From Coccinella septempunctata (lineage: Eukaryota > Arthropoda > Insecta > Coleoptera > Coccinellidae), in assembly GCF_907165205.1 (NCBI RefSeq), contig NC_058190.1:14950001-15014000 (forward strand): a stretch of DNA of 64,000 bases, in the 5' to 3' direction. Position 1 is the stretch's first letter. Each line of letters opens with the position of its first letter. This document shows, one piece after another, positions 41,901 through 53,900 of the stretch. Under the pieces are notes generated by a model. The model worked only from the letters and a program-made list of their open reading frames with translations, was not told where the DNA came from and did not search any database. Made by a program: the position numbers and the translations under genes.

Positions 41901-44900
41901 CAAACAAAGATATTGTGATGAGAAAGAAGAAGTCAGAGGAAACGCAATCGCCCAGTTCAAATTTTATTACAGGTGATAAATTATTGAATGCTCATCTCTG
42001 AATCAGTTCCTACTTTGCCCATACAGGAGTTCAGTTATGAATAAGTGTGGTAAATCAAATATGGAGCAGTCCAGTTGAATATTGAATAATTTATCACCTG
42101 TAATAAAATTATTCTCGCACTGGGTGTATTTCCTATGTACTGTTTTTTCTCATGGCATTCCCGATGTTTGAAGAATTATCTGTATACGTAACACGTCTAA
42201 AGCGTTATCAGCGGACAGGCCGAAGTGCACTTCGGCACGAAACTTGGCACCTTATCTACCATCCGCAATAAATTTCGGACAAAATTCTCAAATGAGTTGA
42301 ACATGTAACTGATCACAACATAAGCATCGCACATGATCCATAGCACGAAATTCCTTGCCGAAGTGATAATTTGTTGATTGGAAGAAAATTTGCCGACTTT
42401 GAATTCCGTGCTAGAGTTGAATTTCATTACGAATGGTAACGTCTCGCGAATTGATTAGGAATGTAGCTAAAAATTCGCCATGGCAAAGACGTCTATGATC
42501 TAAACACATGAAGAAAGTGGAAATTTACTCACATTTGTAATTTCTCAATATCTGTTCTCAATTTATCTTCATCAAAATTCTCCTCATCTCCTTTTTCGAA
42601 CTCCAGATCGTCTAAATTCCTTTCGTCTTCATCTTCACTACCCCATTCTGATTCAGAGAGCTCCGCCTCCTCCTCAAAAAAATCAGATGCTTTAATTTTT
42701 TCTTTCTTCTGACCTTCAGAGGATTCCTGATCATCTACAGCTTCAACTTCATTTTCTTCAGAATCATAATCTACATTAGCAAGTCCTTCGTCGTCCTGGA
42801 GATCTATGGTTTCTTCTTGGGGAGTGTCACTCATTGAGCTTTCTTCATCATCTTTGAAAAAATTCAATTGTCTAATTTTTCCATAATCTATAACGATATT
42901 CAGACCTACCTGAGAAGGCAAGACGTTTTCTTTTTTTATTTTTCAATTTCAATCCTCCCTCTTCATCATCTGAATCAATAACGCCTCCTGTTCCTGAAAC
43001 TTCGTTTAAGGTTTCCAAAGTTAATTTTTTTGTGGTACTTGAATTGTTGGCGACACCTGGAGATTCGAATTTCTTTTTGAAATTTTCTAGCTCATCTTCA
43101 TCTATCAGTTGGGATATCAAATGTTCATCGTTGTCATCAAGGACCATTTCTTTTTCTTTTACTTGAGAGGTTTGTGAAATACCTAAAATGAAAGAGAACA
43201 TGAGGAAACAAAATGCTTTAACTCGACAGAATGAATAGTAACCATCCGTTTCCACAGGGTCAATCTTTCTTCAGCTGAATTAAAATAAACTGAGGTCTCA
43301 AGTATTTTTATGTAATTCATTTTCAGAGTGTTTTCCAGGATGCTGGCAAAATATTTCGTTTTTGTTGATTTCGATTATACCGGAAGTAGCCCTCAACTTC
43401 ATTTTTTCAAATGTGAACTTTGATCTTGATCACATGACTTCACTGATATTAGGAAACTTTTCAGAGTTATTCGAGCTTATTCTGTATCCGGCATGATCAG
43501 AAAGATGGTAATAGCTATTTGCATTCAAATAGCAAAATAGGAACCATAAAATCTACAATCTACTAACTCGCCTTTTAACGTTAAAAGGATGAAATTTCCA
43601 ACAACACGTCGGTGTTATGTAATAAGGGCGAATCCGTTTTTACGTTTTGGGGTTTTCGGCGATTTTATCATTAATTAACGGCATGAAGAGAGATCTTGAA
43701 ACTTGGGAAATGGTGTACTGCCTTCACTGCAAAACATATAAGCAGGCTTTGGTATATTTAGTTCCACGACTTCGTGACATAGTAACAAAGAAAGGACCCC
43801 CAAAATCGAGGGATGTTTTTCATCATAAAATGAAATACGACCGCCCAACCTTAAAATTCTATCTCGCATAATTTCAGACCAGGATGCGAAATCCGCTCAA
43901 CAGGAGCAAACTTGGACTCAGCATAAACGAGAGAAGTCAAGACGTTTCCTGCATAATCAAAGAATCGGAAGTAAGCTACAACTACAGCTGCATAACCTTT
44001 CTCGCTTGGATCACCAAATCCTTGTTGTTGATGTTCACATTTCACTTGAGAACTCTGACTAGGATGGCATGGAATTTGTAAATCTTGCAATTCAGATAAT
44101 TCTGACCTGCAATGATTCCAATAATTTACAAAATCTGTTGAAGGAATATCATGCCACTAACCTTTGAACCCAAAGAACTATTTCGTGAGAAATGTAAAGG
44201 GCGTCAGAAAACCTAGAGGATAATAAATACATCTAAGCTGGAAGAAAACACTTCGTTTTGAACAATTTTTATCTGTGATGGGGACAGAGAATGTGAGACA
44301 GTCAGAACATGGGTTAAATCCTAGACCTAGAATCTTAACAAAATCACCCTCATCGGAAGAGACAGGTTCAACTGATGCTCAATCGGAATTTCCTAAAGAA
44401 TACTTACTTTATTGCTCGACTATTTCCTCAACTAAAATCCATCGTCATCGACATGAACATCCTCATGAAGTATTTTGGATGCCAGAGAAAAATATTCTTT
44501 TTTCCTCATCCGCAAATTGGTGTAATAGTTCGAAGTGCCAAAAAGGTTGCTGAAGAAATCTCGTAAGTTCCGTGTTCAACTCATAATACTGGATCAGATG
44601 TTTTGAACCTCCAGAGAATCCGCTGTTATCTTCGATAATAAGGGTCAACCAAGACATGGTGGTGCATTTGGCGAATATCGGCTTTGAACACATATTTCGA
44701 TCGAAAGCGAAGAAGAATGGTATGGATATTATTCTGAAAATTTGAGAAGACAATCGTTCAGAGAGGGGTTATCCATCACCTCCGATGAAGCATCAAAGAA
44801 GGCTCTCAATTAAGTAGAAGAGCTATCTGACTTTATCACACAGTGATGTGGTATAAAATAAGAATCAACTTTTGGTGAATTCGAATCGTCCAATGTCATA

Positions 44901-47900
44901 TGACCTAAATCCAGATTATCCTGCATGAATTCACAATAATCATCTCTAAGAGAGGGATTCATTTCAAGTCTACGCTCCAATGACTAAAGGTGATGTATGG
45001 CCATGGAGCGAGTATCTGCAAATGATATGGGTAACGAACAGTAACGATACAACATACATTTTCTCACACAGATTTTCTTCCGCCGAACGAAAATCAGAAC
45101 TTGAAAGTTCTTCATTCTCCCAAAAGACCTTCAAGGTTAAATTAAATAAACTGTAACATGCAGTGAACTAACCATATGGTTTGTTGCCATCGGCTTAGCC
45201 ATGAACACCTACGCAGGAATCTCAAGAGCAGAAGGCTCTCCTATCCTACCTTCCACAAGACCAGTGAGAAAGAAATATTTCTGCTCCTAACAAATGAATA
45301 ATACCACGCGTGGACTATCGAAAGTTGGATCGGCAAATTCCAGAGCCGATATGGAAGGTGAGGAAAATATTATTCTCGAACTTGGCAAATCGGAACAAAT
45401 TTTGGGTATAACCAATGCATCGAAAATTAAGGCTCCCACAAACCAACGCGGAAAATTCGCACCGAATTCGTGACGGAAATTCGTTGCGGATTTCGGAGTA
45501 CCCCTCATACCAAATCGAATATAATTCAGACCAATTGAGACAAAACTTGTAGTGAAAATAACATCTATTCCACTAATTTCTCAATAACGAAAAAATCTGA
45601 CGATGGATTGATTGAGCTTTTTAGATCCAGTAGGACCAGTACCTGCCGCTTTGGCAGGGAGACCATCAAGATTGGCATTCTCTGTACGATATCAATTTGT
45701 CACTTTCCTCAATACAGAAAAATGATAAATTAGACTTTTTCGTTTGTATGGAAAGAAGAATCATATTAATTGAAATATTATACATTATTTCACTCACCCT
45801 CTTCACAAATTTCCTTTCGGATTTCTTCCCAAATCTTATCTTTTTTGCGAATATTCTTGTGATCCTCATGAGAAAGATCATACAAGATAGGGTGCCTCCG
45901 AATTAACTCAATAATCTCATCCATTTCAATGGTCGCATTCAGCGGACGAAACAGTTGCGCAACTGTTACCAAACGCTAGCGGAAACGTTCGGTGACATAT
46001 GCGCTACATTCTCAACACGTTCTGGAACGGACGCCACTTTTGGGAGCGGATTTGATTTGTGCTAGGTAGCGGTAGCGGAAAGGTGCGAAAGTTGGACTTG
46101 AACTGAGTAGGTAGTTGTTATTTAGTGTGGAAGATGTACGAACTTGAGTTTGTTGAGGAAAATGAAATGAAAATTGATTGTAAGAAATAAAGAAGAATGT
46201 TTAATAAATTATAGGAAATATACTGGAGCAAAAAATAATTCGTCAAAATTCTAGGTTATGTTTGTCACATAAAAACTGACTTAACCAGCACAAGGTTAAC
46301 GAAACTTAAAAAATCCGTTTGTTTACGTCTTTCCTACAGACTTCTCAACTAATCAGCTGATAGTGACAGCTCGTTGGACTGCCTTATCCTATCTAGGCTT
46401 GCCAGCGAACGTTCAACATGTTCCCGACCGCTACCGCTACCGATGGGTAGCAGAAGCGCTTTGCGCTCCGTCCGCTGAATGCGATCAATGCTCATAAGTA
46501 AAAACAGCTATTCTGGAGCTTTTTCGTTGTTTTCAGCTATTTCTAGAATTTTTGCACATCTTCTCCACCCAACATCTTTTCCTCCGGGGCGGTCACCTCA
46601 GACCTCCCTAAGGGGTGCGCCCCCCACAAAAAAATGTTTAGTTCCCCCTATGCTCATAATATGTATTTTCTGTGCGAATTCACTGGATAGAGTGATAAAA
46701 ACGCATCTGACTGCGAATTGAGTTTACGCGCGGAAAAATACGCAGTTGAGACGATATAAATCGTGCTAGACTGAACTTGTCTACTGAGCGACGCAGAATA
46801 CAGGGTCTTTCACGAGGAACCTCACCCATATTTATACGGGAAACTACTGAACGTATTTTCATGAAATTCAGCACTTATAAGTATTTCACGATGCTGTTGA
46901 AATCTAAAATATTTTCAAGGCATGAGCACCTCCGGTTTTTCCGGAAATGACGTCAACTTCCGTTTTTCAAATTAGAACACCATTTTTTTATTGCAGAAAT
47001 AGATTCCCCAGAAAATTTCTAGTTATTTTGATGTAACATTTTTCAGTTTTGGTTGGAAAATTCTCTCTGAGCGGGAAAATTCGAAAAAAAAATCGAAAAT
47101 AGAGCTCCGCTGAAAAAAGAATAACTTCGAGGTTTTTGGATGGAAAATTTTCATTTTTGGGATTTTTCAAGATGTAAGATTGATGTATCCACTTTAAAAA
47201 TCGGAATCGCGATTCATGATACAGGGGGTGAAAAAATCGCTTTCAAAGTTAGGAATGACAAAATCGTGAAAAATCAATTTTTTCAAATTAGAACCCCATT
47301 TTTTTTATGGCAGATATTGAGTCTACGTTAAAAAATAATGTGAGTGTATGCATCACACCCTTGCCCTAAAGTGGATATTTTCCGAGTTATTCACAAAAAA
47401 CTGTTTTTCGTCTTGAATTTTCAGCTATTTCTTTTCCCTTCACGCCAAAAAGATGAAATTTTCAGGAACTGTTAATTAAACCATGTTTAAGATTTTACTA
47501 CCCTAATATGCAAGAGAAAAAAGTTACAGGTTGTTCCTAAATAGATGGCGAATTTTGATTCGAATTTGTATCGGAAACCTCTTTATTTCAACTAATCGGC
47601 CATCGGTTTTCGCTCCAGTGATAAATAAATAATTCCTTATGAACCATATGCAAAAACTTACCATGTTTTACATTCTTTTTTTTTAATGATAGATATCATT
47701 AATTACATCTGCCAAATTCCTCTTTATTCAGTAGCATTTTGTGTTTACTATTAATTTGGTGATAATTCGTATTAAGTTATAAAATCGATCACTATGCCTA
47801 ATTTTACCAATGAAGATTATTTAAATCTCATTCTACTTCATGGAGAATGTAATAAAGTTGTAGATAGAACGATTCGACTGTTCATTGAGAGGTTTTCTGA

Positions 47901-50900
47901 CCGACCCATACCAACGAGAGATACCATTAACAGAACCATGACAAACTTGAGAAATGTCGGATCTTTCGTTAAGAAAACTATACACAGAGAAAAAAGTGTA
48001 GTAGAAGATGAGAACAACGAAATTAAAGTTCTTGCATATTTTCGTGTGAATCCTCAAAATTCTCTCAAAGATGCCGAGATTGATCTGGGATTATCTCAAT
48101 CGAGTGTTTGGAGAATATTAAAAAAACATAAAATGCACCCATATAAATTCAATAGGGTACAGCATTTGAAGGAAACTGATTTCGTCAGGAGAACAGAGTT
48201 TTGCGAAGCTATGATGATTCGATTTCAAGAGAATGAAAACTTTTTGGACTGTATAATTTGGACAGATGAATCTAAATTCACAAAGAATGGTTCTTTCAAT
48301 AGGCATAACAGTCATTATTGGGATGAAGAGAACAACCACCACTTCAGACAATGGAACTTTCAAGAGACCTGGAGTTTCAATGTTTTTTGCGCCATCAAAA
48401 ATAATGCAATTCTCGATGTTCACATTTATGATGGGACTTTAACTGGTAAGATAGAACACTACACATGTTTGCATTATTTAAAGAATGTTCTTCCTTAGGA
48501 GATAGATATTCTGACATATTGACTCAAATAATTGAGCCGCTAGTACAGAACCATAAAGACTTATGGTATCAACAATGGCGCGCCTCCACACAATTCACTC
48601 AATGTGTCAAATATCCTCTACAGGCTATTTGAAGATCGATGGTTGGCGAACAATGGTCCACATCTTTGGCCACCACGTTCTCCCGATTTAACTCCTTTAG
48701 ACTATTATGTTTGGGGTAGGATAAAAAATATTGTCTACTCAACTCCCCTGACTGATAAAGAGGACTGCATAGAACGAGTCAGAAATGCTTTCAGGTTTGT
48801 TTAGATTTTTAGATTCATAAATTTGAAACTCAATTTGGTTTTTAAACACTTTTGCAGATCTCTTCCTCCCAATGAAATAAGGAGAGCAACGCACGAAGCA
48901 TTCCTGAGACGTATAAATAAATGTCTAGAAATTAACGGTCAAAACTTTGAGCATCTTCTCTAGTTATAACTGCGAGAGTTCGCCATGGTTCTCCTAATAG
49001 TAACTTGAAGTCGGTTTCAAGAAGGGGTGAAAAATCTACAGCATGGTTCAAATAACAGTTCCTCAAAATTTCATCTTTTTGGCATGAAGGGAAAAGAAAT
49101 GGCTGAAAATTCAAGACGAAAAACAGTTTTTTGTGAATAACTCAGAAAATATCCATTTTAGGGCAAGGGTGTGATGCATACACTCACATTATTTTTTAAC
49201 GTAGATTCAATATCTGCCATAAAAAAATGGGGTTCTAATTTGAAAAAATTGATTTTTCACGATTTTGTCATCCCTAACTTTGAAAGCTATTTTTTCACCC
49301 CCTGTGTCATGAATCGCGATTTCGATTTTTAAAGTGGATACATCAATCTTACATCTTGAAAAATCCCAAAAATGAAAATTTTCTATCCAAAAAGTTATTC
49401 TTATTTCAGCGGAGCTCTATTTTCGATTTTTTTTTCAAATTTTCCCGCTCAGAGAGAATTTTCCAACCAAAACTGAAAAATGTTACATCAAAATAACTTG
49501 AAATTTTCTAAGGAATCTATTTCTGCAATAAAAAAATGGTGTTCTAATTTGAAAAACGGAAGTTGACGTCATTTCCGGAAAAACCGGAGGTGCTCATGCC
49601 TTGAAAATATTTTAGATTTCATCAGCATCGTGAAATACTTATAAGTGCTGAATTTAATGAAAATACGTTCAGTAGTTTCCCGTATAAATATGGGTGAGTT
49701 TCCTCGTGAAAGACCCTGTATGTTGCGGATCGGATGGGGTACGAATATTCGCAAGTGGTGCGGTTTTTCCGCGTTGGTTTGTGGGAGCTTTTAAAGATGG
49801 ATTTGAGGATGCCTTGAAGCACACATTGCACAAAACAGTAAAATACGCATACATTACGAATTTTTACTTGTGCAGTAGTCAACAGCACGCAGGATTCTGA
49901 AGAAGAAGTTATTATCATAGCTCCAGGAGAATCTAATGTGTTAGATTGTGTCGCAGAAGATGAAGATGCATCAGAATTTTCCTCAGTGGTTTTGGAATCA
50001 ACATTATTTAAAGAGGAGAGTATGATGTTTTCCGACGCATGAACGACAGGTACATTTCGAAAATTTTGTAGGTTTGTAAAAGATGGTATTTCTGTAGAGC
50101 ATTATCGAATTCGAAGCGTTTGATGGTAGAATTTTTAAGTTTTTGAACCATCATATGGTAGAGAATGAAACTCCAGTACTCCATTCATCAACAGGAAATC
50201 CAGAATTTTTCAGGAAGTAAAGATTTTCGAAAAAAACATCTAGCAAACTTCGCAAACCGTCAACAGATTCCTAAATTAATTTGAGCGTATTTGCTATTTG
50301 CATCCAAAGAGAGTTTGCTAAGCGACGTTTGTTTTGATGTTTCTTAGTGAAAGTATCGAAAGCAATTTGGTAATTTTCATAAGTCAATGGAATACACTAA
50401 AAAAGCGAGAGAGCTTGTGAAGTAACTATTGGAATTTTTTCTTTCATTCAACAAATGATCATTTTTATGAACCAAACTACTTAAAATATCGTAGAAGGTA
50501 GTCCAATCTTTATAGTTTTCACTGAAAGTTGGTAGCGAAATCATAGGAAGCTTCACGTTAGGTGAAGATCGAGCAAAATCGGCGACTGAACTGTCATTAT
50601 CGTCATCAGAAAATAAATTCTTGTGAATAGTTTTGATGGTAAAATATGATTCATTAAAAGATGATTTAATTACCGTTTCGTTTTCAAATGAGTATTTTCA
50701 GTTACCGGTAATAATGAATTTTACGAAATTTTTCATGAATATGATCTAGTTCCTGATAACGAATTCTGAAACGAACTTGGCGTCTCTCATCGATTACTGC
50801 GGCATTAGCCAATGCAAGAAAGAATTCGTACGATACTTTACGGTAAAATTAATATTGATTGAAAGAGAAACAAAAGAAAGTTTGCTGGAAGAACTCTGTA

Positions 50901-53900
50901 ACTGCCTCTCCTATGGTTCGAGATTCCCAGAAAATGTTCTCCCTTAGTCCGCCACCTCAATACAGGTTTTTTCTCTATGATCTTCAGAAAATTGATCTTC
51001 CAGGCACATTACCGAAAATTGAATTATATTTCACAGAGATTAACTCGTCCTTTCTTTTTTGAACTCGAGGAAATCATCATTTCAGTTCATCGGCGGTCCG
51101 CACATATGGTCGTCCAGCGAAATTTTCCCAACATATTTTACTTTTTACATTGAACTGAAAATTCGCGGCTATTGATTTAGTGCACATTTCAGAACTTAAG
51201 TCTCGAACCAAAATAAATTAACTGATAAACGCAATATAAAATGAGCATTGCAGTAACAATGTCATTGGAGAAAAGGAAGTTGATAGCTACTTCCGGTAAA
51301 ACATGAATAACCGCATATATATATATATAATAAGACACTGAAACGGAATGAGTTCTACTTATAATTTTCGGTGAGGTTGAGAAGGAATGCTCCTACTCAT
51401 CAGTGTGAAAGCTGAGGTGAAATTAATAAAGGAAAGGTTGTAAATTGAAAACATTACTAAATGCTTTCAGAATCCAAGCACTTTGATAGCTCTGTTTAAC
51501 AGTAATAAGGAGTAGATTAGAATACTGTAGCATAGTTTGGAGACCTATAAATATATGACTGTCATAGGAAATGTATTGAGTCGATGCAGAGAAAATTTTA
51601 CAAATTTCTTATGTGGAGGCAGAAGGGTGTGTACCCTCTCATAGGTTATGACCATGGTCTTTTACTTTCAAGATACGATGCTGTTTCCACTGTAGATAGG
51701 GTGAACATTTGCGCATTACTATTTATTCATAAAATTATCAACCAAAAGATCGATTGTTCGGAGCTTTTATCTTGTTTACCATTTCTGGTACCCCATTTGG
51801 GTTCTATAGTATATCCAAATCCAAGAGGCCAGTGGTAAACATTACAGCATGCAGTGATCACGCGTCAAGAACGTGATAACGCAGAGGTGTACTAATAAAT
51901 TGAATTCCGAGAGCGTTATATTTTAAAACTTTTTGAGTGTTCCAGTTCCGGTGAAAAATATGTATGCTTATCTACGAGTCTCAGTAATGAACAATTAATC
52001 TAAAGTTCTCACTTTAATAAATACTATGTATATAAATGTGTAACAATATTTTTTTTGTAAAAGTGACTACCCCGTAGTGTCGTCAGAAGATGCAGAACTT
52101 TCCTCTAAGTTGACGATGACTGTTGTTATATCATCCATAATATTATCCAGTTTCCACATGTCTACCTCAACTTTTTGTTTGACATGTTTCACGCACTTTC
52201 TCCATCTTTCGGAAGTAACCCGTGAGAGAGCCTCTTGAAAAAGATTTTGGACGTCAGCCATTTTAAATGTGGTGTTTTTATTTGCCACAAAATTCTTGAC
52301 ATCGGCCCAAATCAATTCAATAGGGTTCAGTTCGCAGTGGTAGGGCGGTAATCTAAGTACAGTAATATTTTGGGCCTTTGCGGTTTCATCCACGATGTAT
52401 TTTTCAAAGTTTTCTTTGTTCTGCCTGACTATCTGCAACTATTGCGCTTTTATGAGGTCAGGGGTGAAATCAATATTTTTCTCCCTCAACCATTGTTGGA
52501 TATCACTCTTTCTGAATTGTGAATTAGGAATTTTTTCCATTTTCCTTGAATTGTAAGGAGCATTATCTAAAACTACTATAGAATTTTCCTCCAATTTAGG
52601 AAGTATACCCTCGACCACTTTTCGAAGGACTGACCATCCATTTCTTCATGGTAGTCACCAGTTTTTTTGGATTGGAAAGTCCAGAGTCCTCCAGTTAAAA
52701 AAACAGTGCCACTGCCAATATGACACACTATAATTCTTTGCCCTTTGCCTGGAAAAATATATTCACTACATTTGAAAAAGTATGTTGAAATTGTTTTCCA
52801 CCTAAAAGGTACTTACATCAAGTTTCACAAAACTTTGATTGCTCGATCAACGATTTGGCATTCGATTTCCCGAAGGAAATCATTGAAACTTTCATATTTC
52901 CGAATATATTGGAGGAGTAGCAGTTGAGAATCATCAAATGGGGGTGTATAGATAATTATTTGGTGCAAGAATGATATTCAGAATGCTTATGACCAACTTA
53001 TCGACTGAAAACTAATTGACGTTCATCCGTCAATCGATCGTTGATTCTCTGATCAAGCTTTATGAAACCGAGGGTTAAACTCAAAATTCAAGACCTACCC
53101 AGACGGATTTTTAATCCAGTAGATAATCCAGCAAGTAACGCTTGCCGAGAAGATGTAACTGTTTTATCGGTCCACACTTTGGATTTAGTATGACCGGCAT
53201 TTACCCAAGTTTCATCCAAGCAGTAAATCTTCCTGTTTTCATCACGGAAGGTCCTAATTTTCGTGAGATAGTTTCTTCTCCAACATTTAATGTCGTCACG
53301 GTTCATTAAAAAACTGTTGCGTTTGCGACGTCCATATTTGAAATTAAGTTTTTTCAATATTATAGAGAAGGTACTCTTCTTAAAATTTGGCAGGTTCGAG
53401 TCTTCATTAACTATTTTTAATACTTTCTCTATAGTCGGGTGTTCATTTCTGAAGAAAAACTCGTGAACTTTTCGCCGTATTACATTTTTATCGAAATCTG
53501 ATAAGGACTCCCATTTGGTGGTCCGATTTTGATTTGTTGCCGGCTGTGATAGAACACCGGAATTTATGTATTCGGAAATAATTCTCCTAACACTTCGAGC
53601 TCCAATGCCAAGTCTCTCAGCAACTCGGAGTTCTACGTCCTTTAAACACATTCCTGCATTTTGAATAATCTCAATTTTATAAGTATTCAAAATCATATCT
53701 TTTATCTCGGCACTGAAGTGTCGTTTCAGACGTCTCTTTTTTGGAGGACTTAAGTCAACACGCGATTCCTCAGCAGTATCAGTACTTGACATTATCTTAA
53801 ATGCTTGTAACTTGAATAACTTGCTACAACTATAAACCAATTTACGGAAGAAAAAGCAATGAATGATCTCTGCAGTTCTGCACAACAATTCGCATACAAT

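Noticed and set aside
42872..42909. C-terminal extension SEYRYRLWKN after the claspin exon
   Set aside because: It lies in the 58-bp intron; the frame resumes correctly at 42851.
43183..43255. N-terminal extension of the claspin exon frame (METDGYYSF...)
   Set aside because: A TTTTAG acceptor at 43183-43184 and phase agreement with the exon at 54514 show this is intron read-through.
45925..45972. Upstream start for the MADF frame (MVTVAQLF...)
   Set aside because: Those codons are in the inverted-repeat end of the adjacent MITE; the ATG at 45924 starts the domain-like sequence.
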